The notes beneath the pieces were generated by a model that was not told the origin of the DNA, searched no databases, and saw only the letters and a program-made list of their open reading frames with translations. A DNA stretch of 64,000 nt from contig VZQC01001611.1 of the NCBI GenBank assembly GCA_009823505.1, positions 1 through 64,000 of the forward strand, given 5' to 3'. This document shows, piece after piece, positions 46,371-58,974 of the stretch. The position numbers were made by a program, and so were the translations under genes. The DNA comes from Rhizomys pruinosus. Taxonomy: Eukaryota > Chordata > Mammalia > Rodentia > Spalacidae. The number at the start of each line of letters is the position of its first letter. Position 1 is the stretch's first letter.

Positions 46371-47169
46371 TTTTAGTCTATTTCTGATCCATTGGATACT
46401 ATATTTATTCCTGTGGATTTTCTCCTATGTAATTTTTTTTGCTGCCACATCAAAATTAGCTGTGTGAAATGGCATTTAAAATAGCTCACAGAATTGCAGC
46501 TGATTAGCATATTTCACAAATTCATATTGAATAGATAAATATTTGTAGTTAGAATAGAGGGATAGAAGAAATGAAATCTAGTTAAAGAAGCAAAAGAATT
46601 CCTTGTGTATCAAATTTTCACCGAAACTAAAAATATATTTTATATGGTAAAAAAAATCAGAATGTAAAACAAAACAAACTTCAAAAGGGCAGACAAATGT
46701 AACTTTATAGGATAGTCAGATTTACCATAAATTTAAGAAATAAAATACATCTTAAGGTGAACATTGTTTCTAAATATCAGGCTATTTTACATAAGTAATT
46801 GGTTATATGTCCATCTGGAATGCTTATCATAAGAAATATCTAAAAATATATTCTTCAAATTCTTAAAAAGTTCTCACTTTGCAAATCAATCAGTATTTGT
46901 TAAATAGTGGTGAGAGTTCCTGCATTGTTTTCATTGTGCTGTGACAGATACAAAGAATCATCAAATTTAATCCCAGATTCTGTGCTCCAGGGACAAAAAC
47001 AATCCATCATATATTCAAAGAAGTTAATTGTACAAGAAGTTAAACGTGGGTTTTCTGGGCATCTGTTTGAGAGAGAAATTGTGTATAAACTAGAAATCTA
47101 GAAGGAGAAAAATACTGTAGTCAAATGTGTATAATGGAAAACAATAGCTAAATACAATATTTCAAAATT
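46371..47169. other. Unique AT-rich sequence
   Basis: No repeat or gene recognised. Confidence 0.4.
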
Positions 47170-47415
47170 TTCTTTTTCATTGAGTATTTGTGCATTTCAT
47201 ATGAGATATTAATTAAATTTCCACCCATCTGCACCCCCACGCCCTCCCTCCACTGGATTTCATATAAGAGATATTAATCAAATTTCCACACATCTGCACC
47301 CCCACACCCTCCCTCCACTGGATTTTATACATTTTGTCCTACATGTTAAGTCCTATCCAGTTAAGTGTTTGTACTCAAATGTCCCTCAGTGCAAGTTCAT
47401 CCACTGCAGTGCAGA
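47170..47415 (-). mobile_element. L1 3'-end fragment with tandem duplication
   Basis: Antisense L1 3'-end-type sequence. 47195-47325 holds two ~63-65-bp units ('atattaat(t/c)aaatttccac' ... 'ccctccctccactggattt'). Confidence 0.6.
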
Positions 47416-48023
47416 GAAAACACAATTCACCTGATTTGCCCGCTGGGCTAGAACTAAGATGGAGGTAAAGACCTTATAGTAAGCATTATTTTAGCTGCAT
47501 ATTAAAGACTGCATGAAAATTTTGCAAAGCCATAATGTACTACCTCTAAAAGAACTGAATTGCCCCTTATCATAAATAATTTAAACACAATGTTGGCAGG
47601 TACTCTATGGAGGAGCCATAAATATAGAGTGCTTTTTAAGTAGCAAGTGAGTTATAACTAAATACATAGTGAATCTGAATATTAAGGCACTTTCCAGGTG
47701 TAAAAATTTAACCAGCTAATAAAAATGGTGGTTCAATGTGTCTAGAAAATTGGCAGAGCTTCTGATTCTATTCTATGCACAGGAAATATGCAATTGCATG
47801 TTTTCTGTCATGCTGGGACATTAGAAGGAAGATGAAGACATGAAAGAGGACTGTTTAAGATATGGATGACATAAGGAAAAGAAAGCATAAAAGAGTAATA
47901 GAAGGTTTGAATATGTTTGAAATATGTTACATCACATGTGAAAATATCCCATGATATCCATTACTCTATATGATTAACATATGTTGATAAATGTACGATA
48001 ATGTATGGTAAATGTATGTTGAT
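47416..48023. other. Unique sequence
   Basis: Short 'atgttgataaa' and 'atgtatg' repetition at 47985-48025; otherwise nothing. Confidence 0.4.
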
Positions 48024-48038
48024 AAAGTGATTACTTGA

Positions 48039-48268
48039 AGGGCTGGAGAGATGGCCTAGCGGTTAAGAGTGTGGACTGCTCTTGCACAGGACCTGGGTTT
48101 GATCCCCAGCACCTACATGGTGGCTAAAAACCATCTTTAACTCCAGTTCCAGGGGAATCCAACAGCCTCTTCTGACCTCTGCAGCTTTGCATGACACGGA
48201 TGCACAAACCTACATGCAGACAGTACATTCATACACATAAAAAATAAATAAAATTTAAAAAAATTTAA
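48039..48268 (+). repeat. Young B3-type SINE with 15-bp duplication
   Basis: Near-consensus. The direct repeat 'aaagtgattacttga' lies at 48024-48038 and 48269-48283. Confidence 0.97.
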
Positions 48269-48332
48269 AAAGTGATTACTTGAGGTATATTCTCTTTGAA
48301 GGTCTCACTTAACTGATCATAGAGATTATGAT

Positions 48333-48474
48333 TATTTTGAGGAGTGAGACAGGGTCTCCCTGTAGGTACAGCTGTCATGGAACTTACCATGTAGAGCAGG
48401 CTGGCCTTGAACTCACAGAGATCCACCTGTGTCTGCCTCCCAAGTGCTAGGATTAAAGGCCCACACCTGGGCGA
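48333..48474 (-). repeat. B1 SINE
   Basis: 'gagacagggtctccctgtag', 'gagcaggctggccttgaact', 'gtgctaggattaaagg'. Confidence 0.9.
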
Positions 48475-49794
48475 GATTATGATTATTTTAATCATGCTGA
48501 AATCCTAGTCTGGCATGGGAAGAAGACTCTAGATTTTCCAGGTCAGTGGCTCGATGGTATATAATTATTTCCTCTTATTTGAAATGTTCCATCCTGGAAG
48601 GAAGAGAGGTTCCTCAGACTCAGGAAGAAAAAAAAATTATGAGATTCAGTTAGCTCTGAACATTGCAAGACTCATGAGTCACCTTACTGAAGTTACATAA
48701 GCAATAAGCATTTGTTAGGAGAAAAGACATTGTTCAGTGGAGCTGCCTTCAAGTTGAATAGTTGATCTAAGTCATGAACCCTGCTGAGGTAGTGCATTTC
48801 AAAGATGCAGCTATCCGGTGGTCATCCATGACCTGCCCTGCCCCCATGCTTCTGTAAATAAATAGGATACACTTACTTTTTTCCCATGCTAGGCTAAGAT
48901 AGAAGACCTTCTTCAGTTTGTTGGTGGTCCGCTGTTTGAGATATATTGCCTATGCCTTCATAAGAAAAGTCAACAATACAATTTTCACCCAAACAGGACC
49001 AACAGTACCAAGGATGTGTTTGGAAGTAGTTACATGGTCCCTGTGATGACTAAGAGGATGCAGCTGATACTGAAAGATCTGAGGCTGATGTGTCCTGGAG
49101 AACAATTCCAGTTTTGCTACCTTTCCCCAAAGTGATGAAAGATGATGTGCTGCTTTGATGCAGTGACAGCCATGTGTTCTCTGCTATGGACAATTAAACC
49201 CACAACCAAAACTGAGCAGACTAACAGTGGAGCATCATTGGGTGGTTGTCTTCTTCAAGTGGTATACAGTGTGACAGGCAATCTTGATTAATGTGAGTAC
49301 AGCAAGGGCCCCAAATAGCTGACAGAATGGAAGGTAGATTGCAATGCCTGAAATCCCTGGATGAGATGGGCTCATAAGGAAGCTGTAGGAACAGTTCTAT
49401 GGCCTTTGCTCTGTGCAATAAGATATGAGACTGAAAGTCAACTGTCTGTCCAGAAAGAATTTTCTCACATAAATGAAGAATTGAAGGAAGAAAGAAAGAT
49501 GCAAATGTGACCTTCTACATTAGCCTCCAATTTGGCAGGAAAATTGAAAGAAAAGAATGAGATAGAGGTATTGCTTACTGTTTCCTACAGCTGGGAGGAT
49601 GCAAATGCAAAGCTTGGAACTCATGGGAAGATTCACAGGATGAGGGAAAAAGCAAGGTTGAAGTATTAGAAAATATCCCCCAGGCCCAAGCATTAACATG
49701 GACAAGGGGAATGATCCATGAATCATCTCATGGATGAGGAGTCTTAATAATGACTCAGTATAGGAAACTATGATAAACCAGGAATTGGGAAAAT
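48475..49794. other. Unassigned; possible old LTR or retrocopy
   Basis: 48.75-49.45 kb is less AT-rich and may be an old retroelement or retrocopy, but no protein or LTR hallmark is clear in any frame. Confidence 0.3.
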
Positions 49795-50003
49795 TATTTA
49801 TTTTATGTGTATGAGGGTTTTGTCTATACATATGTAAGTGCAGCTCTGTTGAGCAAAGCCTGGAGAGGCCAGAAAAGGGTATCAGATCCCCTGGAACTGA
49901 GTTTACAGACTTCTGAGCCACCATGACGATGTTGTGAAATGAAACTGGATCTTCTGCAGGAGCAGCCAGTACTCTTAACCAATGAGCTATCTCTCTAGCA
50001 CCA
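49795..50003 (-). repeat. B3-type SINE
   Basis: Reverse copy with 'tatgtgtatgagggttttg', 'cccctggaactgag' and 'ctctctagcacc' end. Confidence 0.8.
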
Positions 50004-50289
50004 AGGTTAAACAATGTGTAGAAAAATGAGTGGTGCCTTCAAATATGAAACTATGCAAGGTAGCTCTGACTCATAAAGGCAAAACTTGCATGAACTTTCT
50101 CATTTATGGACCCTAGTTTATGTTTGTATGTAAGTGTGTAAATTGGGTTTAAGTGTTGTTACTGTATAAATTTACAGAGGTTAGAGAAATGGCCATATTA
50201 GAGAATAAACATGTTGGCAAATATTTATGGTTTCCAACTTTGGTAAATTTCTCACAAATACATAAAGCAATGTTACCTTATTAGTTTCC

Positions 50290-50988
50290 ATGGAAATGGA
50301 CTTCTCTACATCAAAAGAAACAATCAAGGAAGTGAAGAGAAATCCCACAGAGTGGGAGGAAACCTTCACCGTAGATACATCTGACAAAGCATTGATTTCC
50401 AGAATATATAAACTACTCAAAACACAAAGAAGAAAGAAAACAAATGACCCACTCAATAGATGGAGCAAAGACCTGAACAGAGACTTCACAAGGGAGGAAT
50501 TCGAGATGGCTGAGAAACACCTTAAGAAGTGTTCAACATCACTAATCATTAAGGAAATGCAAATCAAAACCACTTTAAGATATCATCTTACTCCAATAAA
50601 ACTGGCTAGGATCAAGAAAACAAATTATACCAAGTGCTGGAGAGGTTGTAGGGAGAGGGGAACACTCATCCACTGCTGGTGGGAATGTAACCTGGTACAC
50701 CCACTATGGAAAGCAGTGTGGAGAACACTTGGAAGACTTGGAATGAACTTGCCACCCAACCCAGCCATACCACTCCTAGGCATGTACCCTCAAGACTCAC
50801 CAAACCACAGTGATACATGCACGGCCATGTTTATTTCAGCTCTCTTCACAATAGCAAGGAGCTGGAACCAACCCAAATGCCCCTCAACTGATGAGTGGAT
50901 AGAGAAAATGTGGTACATCTACACAATGGAGTTCTATGCAGCAGTGAAAGATGACATCATGAGCTTGCAGGAAAATGGCTGGAGCTAG
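50290..50988 (+). pseudogene. L1 ORF2 C-terminal fragment, 232 codons open
   Basis: The frame reads ISRIYKLLKTQ...LARIKKTNYTKCWRGC...LIHCWWECN...PLWKAVWRTLGRLG and ends near the normal ORF2 stop. ORF2p supplies endonuclease and reverse transcriptase; only its distal, Cys-rich C-terminal part is present. Endonuclease and RT domains are missing, and the first Met lies at the insertion boundary, so no active product is expected. The unbroken frame suggests a fairly recent insertion. Confidence 0.85.
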
Positions 50989-51146
50989 GAGACATCATGC
51001 TTAGTGAAGTAACACAGTCCCAGAAAAACAAATGATGAATGGTATCCCTCATCTGTGGATGCTAGTGCCAATTACCTAGTTGTAAGTATTTCTTGTGCAT
51101 GGCCCCTTGAGCTTTTGTCCAAGCAGTTGGGAGTGATGCATATTGG

Positions 51147-51190
<44 letters not shown>

Positions 51191-51424
51191 GAAAGGACTG
51201 CATCAAAGAATTGCCTGAAACAGTGAACTTCTGCTCAAAACAGTGAACTTCCACAAGGAGAATATCATGAAATACTGAGAAAGAGATGAAAAGCATGTTT
51301 GGCAGAATGCATAAGCTCTGGTGGAGTGGGGGGATAGGGTGAGATCACGAGTTAAGATTTGATAATCCTGTACAAAATATATAGTAAAAAATAAAATAAA
51401 ATAAGATAAAAATTAAAAAAAAAG
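50296..51424 (+). mobile_element. 5'-truncated L1 with target-site duplication
   Basis: Sense L1 ORF2 C-terminal part, 3'UTR with an AAC microsatellite (51149-51190) and an AAATA-rich tail. The direct repeat 'aaatggacttc' at 50293-50303 and 51426-51436 marks one simple 5'-truncated insertion of ~1.1 kb. Confidence 0.92.
51149..51190. repeat. (AAC)n microsatellite
   Basis: About 13 AAC units in the L1 3'UTR; read in frame as poly-Asn or poly-Leu. Confidence 0.97.
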
Positions 51425-51436
51425 AAAATGGACTTC

Positions 51437-52209
51437 CACTTGATCCTTTATATTGTCCCCAATTTGATGGACCAGTAATACCTAAGAAAATGATTGTCTG
51501 GATCCTTTTCTATTTTCCTTCATGAAAATAAATAATAAAGTTTTGTTTATTCATTTGACTTCATGTTTTCTGTTGTTTCATTAATACCATCATGCACATA
51601 TTAAATGCAAATAATTTTTTGTCAGTGATCTTGGGTAACATTCAGAGAACTGGCAACATCTCAAAACTTTTAGTTAGAAATCTCCATAAAAAATATAAGT
51701 TAGAAAACATCTGTACCATAATGTCACAAATGTGACATCTGGCCCATGATGAATTCAGACACTAAATGCTTAGGTAGTGGTTTCCGTAGTTTAAAGAGGC
51801 AAGGCTAAGTAGACTTCCAGCTGTATTCAGGACTGAATTAAAAATTTGCAGCATGAAGTCTGATCTTCACTTAAAATAGAAATCTAAACTTGGGAGCATT
51901 GCTGCATTCTCATAGGACTAGCTCCCCAGGAGCCTGAGGAGGGAGGACTACACACGGACACAAGGAAACTGGGCCCAGTCTTCCCACCCACTCCAGCTCC
52001 TAAAATATGTACATACTATCTTGTTTATGAACAAGAAAATGTACATACTTTTTAACTTCTCCATTGATCAGGGACCAACTCTGCTGGTGTATTGTTTCTG
52101 TGCTCTTTACCATAAATAATAGAGTTCTATACACTCATTTGTATATTATAATGTTTTACCAATATAAAACGCAGCAGAATCTATTTCAGGATTTGGAATT
52201 ATTTTAGGA
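51437..52209. other. Unique AT-rich sequence
   Basis: No repeat or gene recognised. Confidence 0.4.
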
Positions 52210-52426
52210 GTATTGTTACAGCATTATAAATTATTATGTGTATGAGCATTATGCCTGCATGTATGTAAGTGCACCTGTGTCTTGCAATGCCCATAGGGGA
52301 CAGAGAGATAGTCAGATCTGGAACTGGAGTTATGGACATTTGTTTGCTGACTTGTTTGGGACTTGAACCCAGGTCTTTTTCAAGAGCAGCCAGTACTCTT
52401 AACTGAAGAGCCATCTCTCCAGCCCC
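52210..52426 (-). repeat. B3-type SINE
   Basis: Reverse copy: 'tatgcctgcatgtatgtaag', 'gaactggagttatggac', 'ctctccagcccc'. Confidence 0.88.
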
Positions 52427-53199
52427 TATTAATTATTCTGAAGATTGGCTTCTAGTGAAGGTGATGACACTGGATGCCAACCTGAACACTTGGATGGGTC
52501 AGATAACTTAGTCTGTGACAAACTCCTGGAGGCACATAAAGTATGTGAGGAGAGGACTTGCTGGTAGCAGGTGTTCATCAGAAACTGAAGGAAATTATTT
52601 TCAGCATATTTTAAAACACCCAGACTCCTATTCGTCTGTAGGACAGATGGCCAGTAGGAGGTGGGGCAGTAGTTTCAGCTTCCCAGCTGAGATGAAGAAC
52701 AACTGCCACACGCACTGCTAACCAATGGGGGTGGGCCCCAAGTATCATTCCGCAAACCTGCTGACCAATGGGGGTGGGCCCCAAGTATCATTCGCCAAAC
52801 CTGCTGACCAATGGGGGTGAGCCCCAAGTATCATTCTCCAAACCTGCTTCAAGAACTTCTTGAGCAAGACTTCCCTGCTATTTCCCAGATAGCGACTTGG
52901 CACCCTGACTTCTAATCTCTTTCCTCCCCTACCTTTATCCATCCATCCTTCCATCCCTCCATTCCTCTCTCCTCCCCTCTCCTCTCCTTTGTTCTCTTCC
53001 CTCTCTGAAACAGGTATCTGTTTCAGAGCTGGCACTGATAATGCATGCGGTTTGTTTGAATAAAAACTCACTGGGACATATAAGATTACATAAAAACATA
53101 GCTGCACATCTAATCTCCAATGTGGGAAAAATGAAAGTTTATTGATGCATTAATGGACCAACCCACTTCAAACACATTCTTTAAGATTTTATAAACTTA
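52427..53199. other. Possible LTR-like region with CCAAT repeats
   Basis: Contains the 43-bp triple repeat (52716-52844), a CT-rich stretch (52920-53000) and 'gaataaaaactcac' near 53058. This resembles an LTR (U3 repeats, then poly-A signal) but no termini were defined. Confidence 0.35.
52716..52844 (+). repeat. 43-bp tandem repeat, three units
   Basis: Units start at 52716, 52759 and 52802. Each carries 'accaatgggggtg(g/a)gcccc' and 'aagtatcattc', differing at only a few positions. Each holds one CCAAT box. Confidence 0.97.
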
Positions 53200-53353
53200 G
53201 GCCAGGCGTGGTGGCACACGCCTTTAATCCTAGCACTAGGGAGGCAGAGGCAGGATCTGTGATGAGCCAGCCTTGGTCTACAGATGAGTTCCAAGTCAGC
53301 TGGGGCTACAGGGAGACCTGTATTGAAAAGACAAAAAAAAAAAAAAAAAAAAA
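53200..53353 (+). repeat. B1 SINE with A-tail and duplication
   Basis: 'gccaggcgtggtggcacacgcctttaatcc'-type start, near-consensus body and A23 tail. Flanks 'aagattttataaactt' (53182-53197) and 'aagatttcgtgaactt' (53352-53367) are an imperfect target duplication. Confidence 0.95.
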
Positions 53354-53637
53354 GATTTCGTGAACTTGTCTTCTGAAAACAAAAATAATATCTGTCTAAA
53401 TCGAATCTACAAAGGATAGTGCATTAGCTGGTTATTGCATTCATAAAAAGTTGTTTTCATGACACAGAATCACCACCCACAGTGTTAGAAGGTAAACATC
53501 AAGCATGTAAAGTCCTATTTTTGGAAAGATTTTCTAAGAGGCCCTGTTAGAAGTATAACTGAAAGTTGAGCCTGAAAACAAAATTAAAATCATTTCTAGC
53601 CTGACAGTCATTTAAAAAATCTGAATAACATAGTTTC

Positions 53638-53750
53638 CTTGCATGGTAGTACATACCTGTCATTCTAGTTCTCAGGCCGAAGAATCATAGGTTTGAGACC
53701 AACCTAGACTATATGGTGAAACCTTGTCTCTAAGTAATTAAAAGCTTATT
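53638..53750 (+). repeat. B1-like SINE, old
   Basis: 'catggtagtacatacctgtc', 'tttgagaccaacctagac', 'ggtgaaaccttgtctc'. Confidence 0.7.
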
Positions 53751-54167
53751 AAAAAGATAACACATGAGCTTAACTGTTTTGTGTCATCAGGGCAATAGAT
53801 ACAAAAAAAGAGGTGGTCTGCATATTATATATCTGAGCAAGAAGCCCATTAAAATTTCAGCCAGCCACATGAGACCAACATCAAATGTGTCAAATGGGGG
53901 GAAAAACACTGTAAGCAAAGGTACAAAGATTATAACAAACATTTATAAACCTCTTCCCATTAAATTACAGATTTAACAAGAAAGACAGGAGTCAGGGTGG
54001 CTAGCCCTCAGTGTGACTGATAAATAACAGGTGAGTCCATATTGCTGGAGAGATGCACAAAACTAAAGCTAGTACCTATGACTCTGCTCATTGGGAGGTG
54101 GCCTTAAAATGCTGAGCATAGGACATAATTCTCTCTTGATCTAATATCCTAAGGAGAACTGGAGACA

Positions 54168-54216
54168 AGCCAGGCATGGTGGTGCACTCCTTTAATTCCA
54201 ACACTGAGGCAAAACT
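54168..54216 (+). repeat. B1 SINE 5' fragment
   Basis: 'gccaggcatggtggtgcact' and 'tttaattccaacactgaggc'; the rest is absent. Confidence 0.75.
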
Positions 54217-54875
54217 CTTTACTTACTGGAGGGGAGCTGGAAAATACTTCTGTCTTAGGTAACATGTGAAAAATCTGTTTTTATTAGAGATGTGTAAATG
54301 ACACAATGATAATTGATAAAGGAAGGACAAGATTTGTTGTTGTATATAATCCTACATCAACTTCGGGTCTAAATGCCGCCTGGACTATTTCTCATTAGAG
54401 ACCAAGAAGAAGAAAGAAGGAGAGTTGCTTTGAGTAATATCTGTATAAAGTTGCCCCCAAAATAGTAGCAAATGTGTTTTTACAGGGATTATCCAAAACT
54501 CCCCTGTGATGGGGTTGATTCTGGATTCCAAAGAAAGTATTGTTGAAAAAAAAAGAAAGTATTGTTGAATACTGTGATGGCCAGGCCAGAGCTGCAGCAG
54601 TCCTCAAGAAGGACATTAAGAGAGATGTTTTACTTGCATGTGCCCACAACAATGGGCATTAGTTTATAGCCTTTAAATGGTAGTTTGAAGTATTAAGCCT
54701 CAAGACTGGTTCAGAGAAACCACTAATTTTTCACTGTTTAGAGCAATAACCAAAATAAATTTGTCAAAATCTGGGAAGGTTCAAGGCCTTATCTCCAATT
54801 CTTTCCTCTAAAGCTCAAGTCAGGGACCTTGTTTTTGTCTTGTTAGCAAGACAAAGGTAACAGAGGCACACTTCC
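54217..54875. other. Unique sequence
   Basis: A 17-bp direct repeat ('aaagaaagtattgttga') lies at about 54530-54567. No gene. Confidence 0.4.
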
Positions 54876-54879
54876 CGCC

Positions 54880-55275
54880 TTAGTCACTTTATGTTGCAGT
54901 AATGAAATACCATGACAAAAGCAATTTAAGGTATAAAGAATTTGCTCAGCTCACAATTCTAAATTGTAGTCTGTCACTGCTGGGAAATCGAGGCAGCAGG
55001 AAATTGGAGCAGCTAGTTGACTTACATCTAGAGAAAGAACAGAAACCGGGCATGCCTGTATCTGTGCTGTTTGCCTTCTCTTTGTCATTCAGTCCAGGGT
55101 CCAGCCCCTGAAATGGTTTGAGCCATAGTAAGAGTATGTCTTCCCACCTCAAATACTGTAATTAAGAAAACCACTCACGGGCATTCCCATAGCCTTATTT
55201 AAACAATTAGTCATTGAGATTCCATTTCAAAATAATTCTACACTGTGTCAAGTCTACAATAAAAATAACCAGCAT
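54880..55275 (-). repeat. URR1-like rodent repeat
   Basis: 'gttgcagtaatgaaataccatgacaaaagc' followed by 'gctcagctcacaattct' and 'gcccctgaaatgg'. This resembles the opposite strand of the family at 39.3 kb or a close relative. Confidence 0.45.
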
Positions 55276-56105
55276 AGTTCCTTTCTTTATAATGACCTAG
55301 TACTCAGTAAAATCCAAACACCACAGAATGATATGGGAAATCTCAATGAGAAGCAGACCAAAGGAGCTCATGGAAGACCACAAAAAGTGATAACAACCGT
55401 GTACTCGCCAGGTTACAACTCACAGTAAAAGAAGACAGAATAAAAAGAAAGTGCATAATTTAACCTGTGTGTCACTTAAGAGGATGGTCACATCAGTGCA
55501 ACAGCAATTAAGGTCTACTTCAAAATGGATTCATGAAAGTCACACAATGCCTAATACAAGAGCACGAATAATCACTTACAAGTTTAAACACTACTTATGT
55601 TAATACATATTCTTGGCTACAACTTACCAACTTACTAGTTATTACATTAAAGCCATGAGACACTCAAACTCAATAAAGTAATGAATAAAATCTTACCCCA
55701 GAAAAATAAAATTCTCAATCAGGGCTTCAGCAAGCCATAATTAATAAATTCAAACTGTTGATGGAAGAGGTGAACACTGCATGAACATATGAGAAATATC
55801 AAGGTTTTTAATACTAAAACATTTTAAATAACTTCACAATTTACAAAATTTGTAAAAGAAACCATTGTCTTTGTTTTTTAAGGGATAGAATTCCATGCAT
55901 CCATTAACATCCTTTGAGCAATTCCTTCTTTGTCTTTATTTGTGTTATAAATATGTAATCTCTTCTTTAAAAAACTGACATTGTTAAGATATACCCAAAT
56001 ATACTATTCAAAAATTTTTTAATTATTTCATTTAATTCCTATTTATACAGAAATGGAATTCATTATTGGGTTAAACTATATTAAAAATGCCTTAAATAAG
56101 GTATA
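55276..56105. other. Unique AT-rich sequence
   Basis: No repeat or gene recognised. Confidence 0.4.
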
Positions 56106-56235
56106 TTTGTGTGGAACTGTACCCAGCATGGAGAAAACTGAAGCAAGAGGATCATAAATTGGAAGCCAGCCTTAGCTACATGGTGAATTTGAGGAGAGCT
56201 TAGGCAATGTATTAATAAATAAAAAAATCAAATAA
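56106..56235 (+). repeat. B1-like SINE, very old
   Basis: 'tgtacccagcatggagaaaactgaagcaagaggatcataaattggaagccagcc'-type 7SL-like pattern (shown in part) with an 'aataaataaaaaaa' tail. Confidence 0.5.
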
Positions 56236-56239
56236 AAAA

Positions 56240-58830
56240 AATCATGGAGACTCTAGGAATGCAGAGGACATATAACCACATAAGAAGGCAATATACAACA
56301 CACCCAGAGCCAACATCATAGTAAATGGGGATAACTCAAATAATCCCCATTAAATTAAGGAACAAGGAAGGATACCCACTCTCTCTATCCCTATTCAATA
56401 TAATACTTAAACACTAGCAATAACTAGAGCAATATGACAAATGGAGGCGATAAAGGGAATACAAATTGGAAAAGAAATCAAAGTATCTTTATTTGCAGAT
56501 GATATGATTCTATACATAAAAGACACAGAAAACTCCATTAGAAAACTACTAGATTGATAAATATACTCATCAATGTAGCAGGGCATAAAATTAACACTCT
56601 CAAGTCAACAGCCTACCTATATACCAACAACTTGCAAATAAAGAAACTGGGGAAGCAATCTATTTCACAACAGCCCCCCAAAGCATAAAATATTTGTGAA
56701 TAAATCTAACCAAGAAAGTGAAGGACTTATATAATAAAAAAATTAAGACACTGAAGAAATTGAAGAAGATACCAGAATATGGAAATACCACACACACCTA
56801 CAGTAATTTACAAATCCAAAGCAATGCTCATTAAAATTCTCATGCAATTCTTCAGGGAAATTGAAAAAAATAATATTAAATTTCATATGGAAACACACAA
56901 AAAGGATATCCAAAATAATCCTGAAAAGCAGGAGAACTGGAGGCAGTAGCATCCGCGATCTCAAATTTTACTACAGAACTACAGTGATAGAAACAAAGTA
57001 GGACTGGTGTCAAATCAAACACACTGTCCAATGGAATAAATTGGGGAACCAGATTTAAATCTGCTCATTTACAGACACTACATTTTAGACAAAGGAGCCA
57101 CAAATACACACTGGAAAAAAGACAGCACATACAACAAATAGTGCTGATCAAACTGGATAGCAACATGTAGACAGGATGAAACCAGATCCCTGTCTCTCAC
57201 AGTGCACAAAAGTCAACTCCAGATGGAGCCAGACCTCAACCTAAGACCTGACAGCCTCAATCTAATAGGGGAGAAAGTAAGGAATACAATGGAACCTATA
57301 CACACAGGAAAGGGCTTCCTGAACAGGACTACTATAGCACAGTTGTTATGTCCAACACCTGACAAATGGGACCTCATGAAAATTAAAAGCTACAGAAAAT
57401 TACACCATCATTCAAGTGAAGAGGCAACCTAAAAAAATGGGGAAATAATCTTTAACAGTAATACGTATGACAAAAGGTTAGTATGTAGAATATACAAAGA
57501 ACACAAAAAATTAAGCACCAACAAAAGAAACAACTTAGTTAAAAATGGTGCCAGGAAGCTAACAGGGGAGATCTCAAAACATGAAATAGAAAAGGCCAAG
57601 AAATAGAACAAGATCAATACCTTTAGTCACGAGTGACATGCAAATTAAAATGACTTTGATACTTCATCTTACTCCACCCAGAATTGGTAAAACCTAAAAA
57701 CAAACAAACAAAAAAAAAATAAAGAAAAAAAAAAAAAAGAAAAGAAAAGCCAATGCTGGCAAGGATGTGGGAAAAGGGGAAATCCTACCCACTTCTGCTG
57801 AGAATGCACACTGATTCTACCCAAGTCCTACTACAGAGATACTTATTGATCCATGTCATGTTCATTGCTGTCCTTTTCACAGTAGCCAGGAAAATGAGGC
57901 AACCTAGATGTCCACCATAGATAGTGAAGTTATGGCACATTAAACAATGGAGTATTCTTCAGCTGTCAAAAACATGAACTTGCAAGTGAATGGACGAAAT
58001 GGGAATGAGGTAACCCCGATCAAGAAAGTCAGACTACCTGCTCTTTCTCATGCCTGGATGTTGGCTTCAAGTGCTTAGTTAAGTATGTTTCAACTGGAAA
58101 ATCCAGAGAGGTAAGGAAATGAATAAATTTCCATAGGGGATGGCTTCATGGGAGGGGAGACATAGTGCAGTTATACAAAGAACGGAGAAGAATAGAATAG
58201 GATATGCGCTTAAATGGTTGGTGACGGGACTGTGAGGGGGAGGACCAGAGAGAATAGGGGACAAATATGGGGAACGATAACTAACACCAAAAGCTTTTAG
58301 AAAAAGCCATATGGACAGCTACCATAGAAACTTCTTAAGATATTATTAAAAGAGATTATAAAAATTGTTAAGAAGAGATTAAAAGGCGTGACCTTATAAC
58401 AGGGGAAGTTGTCTATATTAGACAGTATTGGCTAGCAAAGTAAAAGTCCAATGCCAAGAACAGACTCCCTCTTTTGAAGCTGTTGACCAAGGGTCCCATT
58501 TAACCTCAAACAACACTGGTCATTGCCCCCACTCTTGGTTACTCACCAGAACATGAAAATATGACTGTACTCATGATGACACACCATACAAGTGATTTAC
58601 ATGTAGAACCACAACTGCCCGATCCACAGAGAATAAGAAGCTGCAGAGAGTTTGTCCTTGCCATAGGACACCTTACAACACTTTGACCTCTTACAGCCTC
58701 CAGGGTATCATACAGAAGGCACAAAAGCCGAGTGTACAAGGGTAGTCCATAGTAAGGAGGTGATGAATAAAACAAACGCTAACATATAAAAAACAAAATA
58801 AAATAAAATAATTTAAGTTCTTTTTAATTA
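56240..58830 (+). mobile_element. Old L1 ORF2 and 3'UTR
   Basis: Sense L1 beginning in the reverse transcriptase domain. The catalytic motif reads LFADDMILY, with FADD at 56492-56503. It runs to the ORF2 end ('acaatggagtattcttcagctg' near 57950) and a decayed 3'UTR with an AAAATAAAAT tail (~58790-58812). Numerous stops and frameshifts; inactive. Confidence 0.9.
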
Positions 58831-58974
58831 AAGAGAAGCTTAAGTGTGAGAAAACTACAGAAAATAAGAGCAAAACAATGTCAAAGCAACAGTTTTCATC
58901 ATAGTTGTGTGACGTCAAATGAGTCTAACCTCCTTGAGAATCACGTTCTCTTTTTTAACTTTTATTTTATTTTT
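58831..58974. other. Short unique stretch
   Basis: Nothing recognised. Confidence 0.4.

Noticed and set aside
48700..49450. Processed pseudogene
   Set aside because: Composition hinted at it, but no frame gave a recognisable protein and no tail or target duplication was found.
52716..52844. CRISPR array
   Set aside because: Units are directly tandem without unique spacers, and the DNA is mammalian.
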